Under the pieces are notes generated by a model, which did no database searches, was not told where the DNA came from, and worked only from the letters and a program-made list of their open reading frames with translations. Made by a program: the position numbers and the translations under genes. Of a stretch of 64,000 nucleotides of DNA, positions 26,653 through 36,254 are shown in pieces. Origin of the DNA: JABDKJ01 sp964609215 (GTDB lineage: Bacteria > Bacteroidota > Bacteroidia > Flavobacteriales_D > JABDKJ01); contig CAZSQZ010000016.1 in the NCBI GenBank assembly GCA_964609215.1, positions 1-64,000 of the forward strand, written 5' to 3'. Positions within the stretch are counted from its first letter, which is position 1; the number at the start of each line of letters is the position of its first letter.

Positions 26653-28692
26653 ATGGAGTATTACAGATATTTTGAGAGGGAATCTAGCTGGCTATCTTTT
26701 AATGAAAGAGTTCTACAAGAGGCTATGGACAAAAAAGTTCCTCTTTTTGAGCGCCTAAAATTTTTGGCTATATATTCCTCAAATCTGGATGAATTCTATA
26801 GAGTAAGAGTATCTCATCATCAATCTCTACTGAAACTAAAGAAAAATTTAAAACATGAATTTGCTTTAAATCCAAAGCGAATCTTAGACTCCATTTACAG
26901 GAGAGTCTATGAAAACCAAGGCATTTTTCGAAAAATATTCAAGACACAAATTCTTCCAGAGTTAGCAAAGAATAATATTCATCTCTGCAATATAGGCGAC
27001 CTTAACAAGGAGCAAAGAGAATTTGTTTACAATTTTTACAGAAAAAAAGTTCAACCTCAATTGAGGCTTGAACAAATATTACCAGGCAATCCTCCATTTA
27101 TTGAAAACAGAGTTATTTACTTTATTATCAGCACCTTAGTAAAAGGATTCCTTAGAAAAATTTACCTTCTTAAAATACCTCACGATAAATTCGGAAGGTT
27201 TATTGAAATTCCATCAAACGATGGTTTGGTTATTATTCAGTTGGAAGATATTGTACGCTACTATTGTGCGACTTTAATTGCCAAGGGAGAAATTGTTTCT
27301 ATCAATGTCATTAAAATGTCTAGAGATGCCGACCTTCATTTAGATGATGAGTTTGGTGAAAATATCTTAGAAAAAATTAAGAAGAGTTTGGACAAAAGGC
27401 TTACTGGAGTTCCAACACGTTTTCAATACGATGAAGAAATGCCTGCTTCCACTCTAAATAGGATAATAGATTGCTATAACATAAAGAAACAGGAATTACT
27501 ACCCGGTGGCAGATACCATAATTTTCATGACTTTATGGAATTCCCTTTTCCGGATATACCAAAACGCAAATACAAAGCTCTTGAGGAATTAAAGTCCAAA
27601 AGGTTGGCTGGAAAAAAAGACTATTTCAAGGTTATTGATGAAAAAGATGTGCTACTTCATTTTCCATATCAGAACTATAAATACGTAATTAATTTCTTAG
27701 ATAAGGCCGTATTAGACAAGTCGGTAAAAGCAATTAGCATCACCATTTACAGAGTAGCAAGAGATTCAAAGATTTGTTTGGCATTGGAAAATGCTGCTAA
27801 AGCGGGAATAAGGGTTACTGTGTTTGACGAGGTACAGGCGAGATTTGATGAAGCTTCCAATATTTACTGGGGAAATAGATTGACCCAAGCTGGTGCGCGA
27901 GTAATTTATAGTATTCGTAAATTAAAAGTGCATACAAAACTTCTGCTCATTGAAAGGAAAGAAAAAGAGAAGATGCGATATTACTCCTTTCTAAGCACAG
28001 GTAATTTTAATGAGAAAACTGCACGTTTTTATACAGATCAAGGGCTCTTAACTGCGAATCAGGAAATGGGCAGCGAAGTAAAAAAGGTTTTCGAATTCCT
28101 TGAGAATCAGGATAAAAGATTTACTTACCAGCATTTAATGGTAGCACCTGAGTTTTTGAGAACGCAATTAGAAAATTTAATTGACCGAGAAATAAAAAAT
28201 GCTCAAGACGGAAAAAAGGCAGAACTGTTTTTTAAAATGAATAGTCTAGAAGACAAAATCATGATTAGAAAGCTGTATGAAGCAAGTGAAGCTGGAGTTA
28301 GAATAAAACTGATTGTGAGAGGTTTATGTTGTTTAATCCCGGGAGTAAAAGGAATGAGCAAAAACATAAAAATAATTAGCATTGTCGATCGTTTTCTTGA
28401 GCATTCCAGAATATTTGAATTTCACAATAATGGCAAACCGGAAATTTTTCTTTCCTCTGCTGACTTAATGACAAGAAATTTAACCCGTAGGGTTGAAGTC
28501 GCTTTTCCAATTTATGACAAGGAGGCTAAAAAAGTTTTACGTGATTATCTTAGAATACAATGGAAAGACAATGTAAAAGCTAGAATTATAGACGCTGAGC
28601 AAAGTAATAAATACAAAAAATCTAAAGCATCGCACAAAATCAGGTCTCAATATGAGTTTCACACTTACTTAAAAAATTTACAAAAAAAATGA
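26653..28692 (+). CDS. ppk1: Polyphosphate kinase 1
   Basis: 679 residues with all four PPK1 domains. The N-terminus reads FERESSWLSFNERVLQEA. The autophosphorylated histidine lies in VHTKLLL (His427), and the second catalytic histidine in LEHSRIF (His584). LSTGNFNEKTARFYTDQGLL and LSSADLMTRNLTRRVEVAFP are typical. It reversibly transfers the ATP gamma-phosphate to polyphosphate, which supports stress survival and phosphate storage. Its stop overlaps the next gene's ATG (ATGA). A 116-base AT-rich gap precedes it. Confidence 0.96.
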   Translation: MEYYRYFERESSWLSFNERVLQEAMDKKVPLFERLKFLAIYSSNLDEFYRVRVSHHQSLLKLKKNLKHEFALNPKRILDSIYRRVYENQGIFRKIFKTQILPELAKNNIHLCNIGDLNKEQREFVYNFYRKKVQPQLRLEQILPGNPPFIENRVIYFIISTLVKGFLRKIYLLKIPHDKFGRFIEIPSNDGLVIIQLEDIVRYYCATLIAKGEIVSINVIKMSRDADLHLDDEFGENILEKIKKSLDKRLTGVPTRFQYDEEMPASTLNRIIDCYNIKKQELLPGGRYHNFHDFMEFPFPDIPKRKYKALEELKSKRLAGKKDYFKVIDEKDVLLHFPYQNYKYVINFLDKAVLDKSVKAISITIYRVARDSKICLALENAAKAGIRVTVFDEVQARFDEASNIYWGNRLTQAGARVIYSIRKLKVHTKLLLIERKEKEKMRYYSFLSTGNFNEKTARFYTDQGLLTANQEMGSEVKKVFEFLENQDKRFTYQHLMVAPEFLRTQLENLIDREIKNAQDGKKAELFFKMNSLEDKIMIRKLYEASEAGVRIKLIVRGLCCLIPGVKGMSKNIKIISIVDRFLEHSRIFEFHNNGKPEIFLSSADLMTRNLTRRVEVAFPIYDKEAKKVLRDYLRIQWKDNVKARIIDAEQSNKYKKSKASHKIRSQYEFHTYLKNLQKK

Positions 28693-29180
28693 GGTATAAA
28701 TTACTTTTCCTTCTAGCCCTTTCTTGCACGCATACTCCTAACATTGAAACGATTCAATTCAATGCCGATCAAGAAAAAGAGATAATCCATTCTTTTTTAA
28801 ATGACTGGCATCAAGCGGCCGCTGTAGCAGATGAAGATGTTTTCTTCAGTTCTATAAAAGATGGAGGAATTTATTTGGGTACAGATAAAACTGAAAGGTG
28901 GACAAAAGAAGAGTTCATGGATTGGGGAATGAAATACTTTACCGAACGAGATACTGCATGGGCTTTCACCCCATTTGATAGAGAGATTTACTTCTCAGAA
29001 AATGGAAAAACCGCTTGGTTTGAGGAACAACTAGACACTTGGATGGGCAATTGTAGAGGATCTGGAGTACTAGAAAAAGATAGCCTTGAGTGGAAAATAG
29101 CTCATTACAATTTGGCAGTTACTATAGACAATGATTTGATTAATGGCTTCATAGAATTAACAGGTGCAAGAGGCAAGTAA
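28689..29180 (+). CDS. NTF2/SnoaL-like domain lipoprotein
   Basis: 163 residues with a short lipoprotein signal (LLFLLALSCTH, Cys13). The rest is a SnoaL/NTF2-like alpha+beta fold: FLNDWHQAAAVADEDVFFSS, then TAWFEEQLDTWMG and a late LEWKIAHYNLAVTI. The family includes ligand-binding and enzyme members, and no catalytic set can be assigned here. Translational coupling to ppk1 (4-base overlap) suggests joint expression; whether function is linked is unknown. Confidence 0.82.
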   Translation: MRYKLLFLLALSCTHTPNIETIQFNADQEKEIIHSFLNDWHQAAAVADEDVFFSSIKDGGIYLGTDKTERWTKEEFMDWGMKYFTERDTAWAFTPFDREIYFSENGKTAWFEEQLDTWMGNCRGSGVLEKDSLEWKIAHYNLAVTIDNDLINGFIELTGARGK

Positions 29181-29222
29181 GTTTATTTTTCACGTGCTGT
29201 TTCATTGTGCAGAATTTGATAC

Positions 29223-29230
29223 TATATTTG
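29223..29230 (+). promoter_or_regulatory. Perfect -7 element directly before batA; mRNA may be leaderless
   Basis: TATATTTG matches the Bacteroidota -7 consensus TAnnTTTG exactly and lies only 7 bases before the ATG at 29238. With the usual transcription start a few bases downstream, the mRNA would be leaderless or nearly so. The -33 partner (TTG at 29205-29207) has a shorter than usual spacing of 15 bases. Confidence 0.5.
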
Positions 29231-29237
29231 CGCCTTG

Positions 29238-31280
29238 ATGAAATTTCTATATCCTGAATTTCTGTGGGCTCTTCTTGCGATCGCAATTCCGATCATAATT
29301 CATCTTTTTAGTTTTAGACGATTTAAGAAAGTTAAATTTTCTAATGTTAGAATGATAAAGGAGGTTAAGGAGGAAACTCAATCCAAAAGAAATCTAAAGC
29401 ACCTTCTCATTTTACTTTCTAGAATTTTGGCTATTGCTGCTTTGGTTTTTGCTTTTGCCCAACCTTTCATCCCAGCAAAGAATGTCGAGAATATAGCAGG
29501 ACAAAAAGCAGTTTCCATTTTCATTGACAACTCTTTTAGCATGGATGCCAATAATGAAGAAGGAAATCTTTTGCAGCAAGCTAAAGATCAAGCCATAACT
29601 ATTGCAAATAGCTATGAACAAAGTGACTTGTTTCAATTATTAACCAATGATTTTGAAGGCAGACATCAGAGATTATTAAATAGAGAAGATTTCCTAAAGC
29701 TTATAGATGAAGTAGATATAAGCCCCAATTCCAAGAAACTTTCTGAAGTCATTGCCAGACAACAAGATTTGCTTCTTGACTCTGATGCACAAGGTAAAAG
29801 AGCCTTCTTAATTTCAGACTTCCAAAAATCTTTTATCGGAAATGAGAGCATTGCTTCCGACACATTAATTCGCTATAATTTCAAGCCACTAGCTGTGAAT
29901 GAGAGCCCCAATATTTACATTGATAGTATTTGGTTTGAATCACCTGTTAGGCAATTAAATCAGAATGAGCAGTTAACGGTTAGAGTAGTAAATAATTCAT
30001 CGGAAAACTACGAAAACCTTCAACTTAATCTAGATATCAACGGAGTTCAAAAAGCCATTAGCAGTATAGACCTGGAACCAGGAACAGTGGCGGATACTTC
30101 TTTGTATTTTAGAAATAATGAAGCAGGCTCTATGTCTGCTGTTGTTTCAGTTGAAGACTACCCTATTGTCTATGATGACAAAATGTATTTCAGCTATGAT
30201 GTTGCAGAAAAAGTAAATGTTTTGGTCATCAATGAAAATGGTCAGAACGATTTGCCCTCTAGGGTTTTTGGAAACGATGAAATTTTCGATCTCAGCATTT
30301 TCGATTCTAAAAGAATTGATTTCAACGAATTTGAAAAAGCCAGTTTTATTGTTCTTAATGGATTAAATACCATATCCAGTGGTTTGGGTCAAGAGATAAG
30401 AAAGTTCTTAGATAATGGCGGTTCTATTGTTCATTTTCCCGGAGTCAATTGTGATCTAAACAACACCAATGAATTTCTTCTGAGTTTAGGTGTAAATACT
30501 TTAAATAAAAAAGTAAGTAACAGTCTTAAGGTCAACGATATTCTCTTAGAACATCCATTGTTTAAAGATGTTTTCGAAAGAATCCCCCGAAATGTCAACC
30601 TGCCTGAAGTAGCTCAATTCTACCCTATCAGCAGAAGGTCTTTAAGCACTGAACAAAAATTGTTGAGCCTTCAAGATGGTTCAAGTTTTCTCTCTGCCTA
30701 TAATTCTGGCAAAGGTCAGGTATATTCATTTGCAGTACCTGCATCCACTGACTACAGCAATCTGCCTAAACACGCCTTGTTTGTGACATGTTTATTGAGA
30801 ATGGCAGAGTTAAGTCAAAATACTGGAACCCTTTATTTCACCATTGGAAATGAAACCATGACCGATGAAATAAAAGCTTCTATTTCCGGTGATCAGGTTG
30901 TTCATTTTTTTAATCCAAATACCAATTACGACATCATTCCTGAAAAGGGAATGAATGGAAATAAAACCGCATTCTTTTTTCAAAATCAAATTAGCGAAGC
31001 GGACAATTATGAAATTCGATTAAGCGAACAGCAAATTGGTGCGATTTCATTTAACTATCCAAGAAATGAGTCTGAGTTAAATTATTTCAGTTCAGATGAA
31101 TTAGAGCAATCTCTTAAAGAAAGCGGAATTAAAAACTTTCAAGTACTGAATAAAAATGTAAAAGATCTTAGCAGAAGTATTGAAAGTTTAAGTGAAGGCA
31201 CCCAATATTGGAAATACTTTATTGTTCTCGCTTTGATTTTATTAGCAGTAGAAATCATCTTAATACGCATTCATATTTAA
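29238..31280 (+). CDS. BatA-domain membrane protein with von Willebrand A-like domain
   Basis: 680 residues from ATG 29238. The N-terminal BatA (aerotolerance) signature is KFLYPEFLWALLAIAIPIII followed by HLFSFRRFKKVKFSNV, with a second membrane helix at about residues 55-75. A vWA-like domain follows with a MIDAS-like DNSFS motif. A large periplasmic-type region and a C-terminal transmembrane helix (FIVLALILLAVEIILI) complete it. Bat proteins sit in the inner membrane and are linked to oxidative stress tolerance or cell envelope function. It abuts the dihydroorotase-like gene with no gap, a pairing that I recall as common in flavobacteria. Confidence 0.9.
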   Translation: MKFLYPEFLWALLAIAIPIIIHLFSFRRFKKVKFSNVRMIKEVKEETQSKRNLKHLLILLSRILAIAALVFAFAQPFIPAKNVENIAGQKAVSIFIDNSFSMDANNEEGNLLQQAKDQAITIANSYEQSDLFQLLTNDFEGRHQRLLNREDFLKLIDEVDISPNSKKLSEVIARQQDLLLDSDAQGKRAFLISDFQKSFIGNESIASDTLIRYNFKPLAVNESPNIYIDSIWFESPVRQLNQNEQLTVRVVNNSSENYENLQLNLDINGVQKAISSIDLEPGTVADTSLYFRNNEAGSMSAVVSVEDYPIVYDDKMYFSYDVAEKVNVLVINENGQNDLPSRVFGNDEIFDLSIFDSKRIDFNEFEKASFIVLNGLNTISSGLGQEIRKFLDNGGSIVHFPGVNCDLNNTNEFLLSLGVNTLNKKVSNSLKVNDILLEHPLFKDVFERIPRNVNLPEVAQFYPISRRSLSTEQKLLSLQDGSSFLSAYNSGKGQVYSFAVPASTDYSNLPKHALFVTCLLRMAELSQNTGTLYFTIGNETMTDEIKASISGDQVVHFFNPNTNYDIIPEKGMNGNKTAFFFQNQISEADNYEIRLSEQQIGAISFNYPRNESELNYFSSDELEQSLKESGIKNFQVLNKNVKDLSRSIESLSEGTQYWKYFIVLALILLAVEIILIRIHI

Positions 31281-32534
31281 ATGGAGCTTCTTATCAAATC
31301 CGTAGAAATTGTTGACCCTCAATCACCTTACAACGGTAAGAAAAAAGACATTTTAGTTAAGAACGGTATTATAGATAAAATTGCATCTTCCATAAACTCC
31401 AAAGTAAAAGTCATCGAAGCAAAAGATCTTTCCGTGTCTCCGGGATGGTTTGATTTAAAGGTGAATTTTTGCGAGCCGGGATTTGAGTACAAAGAAGATT
31501 TAAAATCTGGAATAAGTGCTGCCAAGTCTGGTGGTTTTACTGGAGCCGCTCAAAGCCCATATCTAAAACCTATAACCTCAAATAGAAGTCAGGTCGAATA
31601 CCTTAGGAAATGCGCAGAAGCACATTCTTTCAATTTGTTTCCTATAGGCTCACTTACTCAAAATGCTGAAGGAAAAGTAATTTCTGAAATGTACGATATG
31701 CATCTGGGAGGTGCTGTATGTTTTAGTGATTTTGATAAGGAAATAGAATCGGGAATTTTGCTTAAGGCGTTGCAGTATGCAAAACCTTTTAAGGGTATTA
31801 TTATTTCAATGCCAATAGATTTTTCAATAGCTGGTTCCTCCTATGTTCACGAAAGTGCATTTAGCACATCTTTGGGTTTAAAAGGTTGTCCAACAATTGC
31901 AGAAGAAATAAGAATTAAAAGAGATTTAGATTTATTAGAATATTCGGATGGCCAACTTCATTTTAGCGGAGTAAGCAGTGCCAAAGGAGTAGACCTTATT
32001 AAAAAAGCAAAGAAAGAAGGTTTAAAAGTTAGTGCAGATGTGTATTTGCATAATCTCGTATTTAATGATGAAACTATTCTCGAATTTGATACCAACAAAA
32101 AAGCTTTCCCTCCTGCCCGATCCGAGAAAGATAGAAAAGCACTTGTAAAAGGATTAAAGGATGGTACTATAGATGCTATTTGCTCTAATCATCAGCCTGA
32201 AAATATTGAAAACAAAAACGTTGAGTTTGAATATGCATCCTATGGAATTGCAGCAATTGAGTGTATGTTTCCTGTTTTACAAAGTTTAGATCTGGAACCC
32301 GAACTCATCATTGAAAAACTAGCAATTGGTCCAAGAAGAATCTTAGGAATAAATGAGCTTAAAATTGATGAAGGAAATAAAGCAAGCCTAACTCTTTTTC
32401 AAAAGAATCAATCATTCAAACTCGAGGAAGAAAAAATAAAGTCTAAATCTGCTAATAATCCTTTTCTAGATATTGAGTTGAAAGGTAATGTACTAGGAGT
32501 TATAACAGAAGATAAATTTGAGCTCTTTACCTAG
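31281..32534 (+). CDS. Dihydroorotase homologue lacking metal ligands (PyrC-like, probably non-catalytic)
   Basis: 417 residues with the amidohydrolase fold of class I dihydroorotases (SPGWFDLK...EPGFEYKEDL, SGGFTGAAQSP, FEYASYGIAAIE). The metal-binding HxH is replaced by K60-V-N62, and the catalytic Asp of the usual DHAPH segment is Asn303 (CSNHQPE). Zinc-dependent ring closure is therefore unlikely. Such inactive paralogues are known, such as Pseudomonas PyrC', which support aspartate transcarbamoylase assembly, and flavobacteria often carry one. A functional dihydroorotase is expected elsewhere in the genome. It follows batA without a gap. The 3' end overlaps the convergent esterase gene by 4 bases. 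Confidence 0.85.
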   Translation: MELLIKSVEIVDPQSPYNGKKKDILVKNGIIDKIASSINSKVKVIEAKDLSVSPGWFDLKVNFCEPGFEYKEDLKSGISAAKSGGFTGAAQSPYLKPITSNRSQVEYLRKCAEAHSFNLFPIGSLTQNAEGKVISEMYDMHLGGAVCFSDFDKEIESGILLKALQYAKPFKGIIISMPIDFSIAGSSYVHESAFSTSLGLKGCPTIAEEIRIKRDLDLLEYSDGQLHFSGVSSAKGVDLIKKAKKEGLKVSADVYLHNLVFNDETILEFDTNKKAFPPARSEKDRKALVKGLKDGTIDAICSNHQPENIENKNVEFEYASYGIAAIECMFPVLQSLDLEPELIIEKLAIGPRRILGINELKIDEGNKASLTLFQKNQSFKLEEEKIKSKSANNPFLDIELKGNVLGVITEDKFELFT

Positions 32535-34231
32535 TCCATCTTTATAAACCGCTTGGTTTCATTATCTATTAGAACAGTATAAATTCCACTATTCAGCTTA
32601 GATATATCAACGGTGAATTGATTATCATAATGGTCGTTTTTGATCACAGTAACTACCTTTCCACTTGAGTCATAAATGGTTCCTTTTGTAAAATCTTTAG
32701 AAGATTCAATTGAAATAAACTGCTCTGCTGGATTTGGATATAGGTTAAACTCAGTGCTTTTTTCTATGCTTTTAAAACTGTGCTGGATAGAATTGACCGC
32801 GCTACTCTCCGATGGATTATTACAATTACAATAGCTAAGTAGTTTGTTCAAATTATTTGCAACATGAAAATCATCACTGACACAATTGCCATTTCCATCT
32901 GGGCCAACGAGATAATTTACGGGTACTTCTGACTGAACAAAATCTTGACAATTAATATTCTCTGGAAAAAAGCCTCTAACATAAGTTCCTCCATCCCCAC
33001 CATTTCTTAGAAACTTAAATGCATTAACTAATTTTTTAATTACTTCATCCGAAACATTAAAGCCGCATGTTTCGTCTGGAAGGCATGGTGAATCTTGTCT
33101 AAAATATCCATGAACTCCTTTTTTAATGCTGATTAATCCAAAATCAATTTGTTCGTTAATTAGCTTACAGGCAACATCCTCTGAGCCATGTGTCCAAAAT
33201 TTTGAAGAATCCGAATACTGACCAAAACCAATATAATTGCTTTGATAAGGTACTATTTCATCCCAAGTTCCATGAATTAGAAATGGACTTGGATCATTTG
33301 CATCTATCCAATCTAAATTATGAACTGATCCCCAAAGGCCACCAACACCTTTAAACTCAAAATCATTTGGAATATGATTAAAAGTGCTTGTACTAGTAAA
33401 ATCTCCATATAAGCTGGTTATGAGACTTCCAACAGAATCAGAAAAATCAGATGCATCAATAAAAGCATTTGCCATGGCTATTTGTCCACCATTACTAAGG
33501 CCTGCGGTAAAAATATTATTCACATCAATATTTAACCCCAAACCTTGTGGGTCTTCTAATGCATAATTGATAGCTGCAAAAATATCTTGGCGATGGTTAT
33601 AAGACAATAACCTAAAAAAAGCATCCGCTTCTTCTGGTTCACCGGCATTGACCATACAACTATAACAACGATAAAAATTATTGGTATCTGTGGAAGATCC
33701 ATTCACAAAAGCCATCACAGCACAAGAATCTAAGGTATTTCCATTATTCTCAAATGGACTAATATCAAAGTAAAAGCCAGTATTGTAAGTAGGTGTGTAA
33801 ACCCGGTATTCATAAGTTATTGCCACATAACCACGTTCGGCCAGTTCATTCAATAAATATCTATACTTTCCATTGTTATCCAGTCCTACCTTGCCGAACT
33901 CAGAAGTATATCCATGCGCTTGAGGAACCAATACCAATGGCCTATCTTGCACATTATTGCATGGCAAGTAAATATCCAAAAGCAAATCTGTTCTAGCAAT
34001 TTCAGAATAATCATTTACATCCTTACCAAACTTTATTACATCCGTTGCAAAGGTATCTCTTGCTATTACATAAGAATAGTATTCACTCTTATAGTCGGGA
34101 ACTACAGAACTAAACTCACAATCTCCAATGCTTTCAGGCTCAGAACAAATCTGTATAAATTGCTGGCTCCTTACCTCAGTAAGCAAAATGAAAATGGTTA
34201 AAAAGAATACTATATTAGTTTTTAAATTCAT
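32531..34231 (-). CDS. T9SS-exported alpha/beta hydrolase (esterase-like)
   Basis: 566 residues: signal peptide (IVFFLTIFILLTEVRSQ), an alpha/beta-hydrolase domain and a T9SS sorting domain at the end (NLYPNPAEQFISIESS...KLNSGIYTVLIDN). The nucleophile elbow is GLSNGG with Ser246; Asp324 (HGTWDE) and His374 (KKGVHGYF) complete a plausible triad. The layout resembles secreted PHB-depolymerase/feruloyl-esterase-like enzymes, though the substrate cannot be named. A Cys-rich loop (CAVMAF...YRCYSCMVNAGE) may form disulfides. It is expected on the cell surface or in the medium. Confidence 0.85.
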   Translation of the reverse strand: MNLKTNIVFFLTIFILLTEVRSQQFIQICSEPESIGDCEFSSVVPDYKSEYYSYVIARDTFATDVIKFGKDVNDYSEIARTDLLLDIYLPCNNVQDRPLVLVPQAHGYTSEFGKVGLDNNGKYRYLLNELAERGYVAITYEYRVYTPTYNTGFYFDISPFENNGNTLDSCAVMAFVNGSSTDTNNFYRCYSCMVNAGEPEEADAFFRLLSYNHRQDIFAAINYALEDPQGLGLNIDVNNIFTAGLSNGGQIAMANAFIDASDFSDSVGSLITSLYGDFTSTSTFNHIPNDFEFKGVGGLWGSVHNLDWIDANDPSPFLIHGTWDEIVPYQSNYIGFGQYSDSSKFWTHGSEDVACKLINEQIDFGLISIKKGVHGYFRQDSPCLPDETCGFNVSDEVIKKLVNAFKFLRNGGDGGTYVRGFFPENINCQDFVQSEVPVNYLVGPDGNGNCVSDDFHVANNLNKLLSYCNCNNPSESSAVNSIQHSFKSIEKSTEFNLYPNPAEQFISIESSKDFTKGTIYDSSGKVVTVIKNDHYDNQFTVDISKLNSGIYTVLIDNETKRFIKMD

Positions 34232-34374
34232 GAGTATAGGTCTTATCTTGGACCTGAAAAAAATGGAATCTTAATGAATTGATTAAGAAACCAAATAGTG
34301 AATTAGACTATTAATAGTATAAAAGTAGTGACTTATTTGGAATTTTTAGGTCTTTATAGAAAATATATCTTCTT

Positions 34375-35064
34375 ATGATGGATACTGGTTATATGATTAT
34401 TGCAGGTGTTTTTGCAGTAATTAGCACTTTAGTTGGAAGCAAACTCAAATCAAAATTTAAACATTATTCACAAATACGACTTCAAAATGGATTAAGCGGT
34501 AAACAGATTGCAGAGCAAATGTTGGCTGATCATGGTATTACAGATGTTGAAGTAAAATCGGTTAGAGGACAACTTACTGATCATTATAATCCAACTGATA
34601 AAACCGTGAATTTGAGTGAAGTAGTTTATGGAAATATAAACGCATCTGCTGCTGCTGTGGCGGCACATGAAGTTGGACATGCCATACAACATGCAACTGC
34701 CTATAAGTGGCTAACCATGCGCTCCCGATTGGTTCCAGTTGTGAACATCAGTTCTAAAATATTGAATATTGCTTTGATTGCTGGTCTCGTTATTTTGGCT
34801 CAGTTTCAAAACCCTACGGTGATGTATTTTGCAATTCTACTTTTTGCGGTAACTACCCTGTTTTCAGTAATAACGCTACCCGTTGAATATGATGCCAGTA
34901 ATAGGGCACTTGCCTGGATGACCGAAAGAAATATGGTCACTCAAGAAGAATATGGAGGTGCTAAGGATGCATTGAAATGGGCAGCTAGAACTTATTTAGT
35001 CGCGGCCATTGGTTCAATAGCCACGCTTTTATACTTTATTATGAGAGCTAGGAGTTCAAATTAA
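34375..35064 (+). CDS. Neutral zinc metallopeptidase, membrane protein (YugP-like)
   Basis: 229 residues. An N-terminal transmembrane helix (YMIIAGVFAVISTLVGS) precedes the catalytic domain, which holds HEVGH at residues 98-102 (AAHEVGHAIQHATAYKW). Two or three further membrane helices (IALIAGLVILAQF, MYFAILLFAVTTLFSVI, AAIGSIATLLYFIM) make up the rest, and VEYDASNRALAW probably supplies the third ligand. This matches the YugP family of integral membrane zinc proteases of unknown substrate. Two consecutive ATG codons open the gene. The 3' end overlaps the convergent gene by 17 bases. Confidence 0.92.
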   Translation: MMDTGYMIIAGVFAVISTLVGSKLKSKFKHYSQIRLQNGLSGKQIAEQMLADHGITDVEVKSVRGQLTDHYNPTDKTVNLSEVVYGNINASAAAVAAHEVGHAIQHATAYKWLTMRSRLVPVVNISSKILNIALIAGLVILAQFQNPTVMYFAILLFAVTTLFSVITLPVEYDASNRALAWMTERNMVTQEEYGGAKDALKWAARTYLVAAIGSIATLLYFIMRARSSN

Positions 35065-36157
35065 ATTGCACATAAATGGGCAGGTGATCTGAATAACCAC
35101 CGTAATAATTTGGTCCACCATAAGTTTTATTCGGTCTCCAATCATTGTACTTTTCATTCTTGTAAAGAAGCCATTCAGGCTTGAAAATATTGACGTCCTT
35201 ACTCTTAAGTTCAAAGATTGGAGATTTCATCATTTCATTAGAAATAATAATTTGATCTAACATTCCCCAATCACCTCTATAGTTATAGGTTCCCTCATCA
35301 TTCATGTGCGCCTTCAAAGCGGTGTTAAAGAAATGATGCTCATCTGAAGTATTATCTGCTTCAATTACCTCAGTAATACTTTTATTATCCGGGTAATCAT
35401 TAAAGTCTCCCATGAGAATTATATTGGCCTCAGAATCATCTTTCTGAATCTCAAGTATCTTCTTTTTAGCAACCTCAGCGCAAGCCAATCGTTTGTACTC
35501 CGATTCCTTTTGTCCCTTTCTTCTAGATGACCAGTGATTTACAAAAACGTGAATGGATGCTCCATTGACCAAACCATGTACATAAAGAATATCTCTAGTC
35601 TTAACCTCAGGTGATTGCTCAAAATAAACCCTTAAACTCTCATGTGAAACATATTGAAATACTTCAGAGTTGTAAACTAAACCAACATCAATTCCCCTTT
35701 CATCAGGACTTTCCTCATGTACAATTTTATAATCGGTCTTAGCTAAGTCACCTTCCTTAATTAAATCTTCAATTACAACACGGTTCTCCACTTCAACCAA
35801 ACCAATTAGATCTACCTCATCACTTGCCTCTTCGCTCAAAGCATTAATTACTTTCGATAAATCCTTTAACTTTTTTGAATAGCGTTCTGCATTCCATTCC
35901 TTTTCAGAGCTCGGTAAAAATTGGTTGTCATTCGTCTTTTTATCATCATAAATATCAAAGAGGTTTTCAACATTATAGAATGCTACCGTAAGTTTTTTAG
36001 CCTTTTCTAATAAGAAATTTTGTGTCTGAGATTGATCAGAAACCAAAAGATCTTCTCCTTCAACTTGCTTATTACCTTGCACAGAATTACAAGATGCAGA
36101 TAACAGAACTAATACAATGGGTAGTGCAGAAAAGAGAAATAAAAACTTTTTAAACAT
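35048..36157 (-). CDS. Endonuclease/exonuclease/phosphatase family lipoprotein
   Basis: 369 residues with a lipoprotein signal (ALPIVLVLLSASCNS, Cys23). The EEP fold shows VAFYNVENLFD at the start, LIGLVEVENR (catalytic Glu), VFVNHWSSRR, LMGDFNDYP (Asp-x-Asn) and the terminal YSDHLPI (Asp-His pair). All core residues of the family appear intact. Members hydrolyse phosphodiesters of nucleic acids or phospholipids; an extracytoplasmic nuclease acquiring nucleic-acid phosphate is plausible. It converges with the YugP-like gene. Confidence 0.88.
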   Translation of the reverse strand: MFKKFLFLFSALPIVLVLLSASCNSVQGNKQVEGEDLLVSDQSQTQNFLLEKAKKLTVAFYNVENLFDIYDDKKTNDNQFLPSSEKEWNAERYSKKLKDLSKVINALSEEASDEVDLIGLVEVENRVVIEDLIKEGDLAKTDYKIVHEESPDERGIDVGLVYNSEVFQYVSHESLRVYFEQSPEVKTRDILYVHGLVNGASIHVFVNHWSSRRKGQKESEYKRLACAEVAKKKILEIQKDDSEANIILMGDFNDYPDNKSITEVIEADNTSDEHHFFNTALKAHMNDEGTYNYRGDWGMLDQIIISNEMMKSPIFELKSKDVNIFKPEWLLYKNEKYNDWRPNKTYGGPNYYGGYSDHLPIYVQFNLNS

Positions 36158-36254
36158 GTGAATAAATTATTGGTGGCTAAAATAAGCAGCTCAAGCTAAA
36201 CATATTGATTTTTAAGGTTTTTTATTTAAATTCACAAGAGCTACTACTCCTTAA

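Noticed and set aside
32531..35064. Operon linking the dihydroorotase-like gene, the esterase and the YugP-like gene
   Set aside because: The genes alternate strands and converge; overlaps of 4-17 bases are at 3' ends only and do not imply joint transcription.
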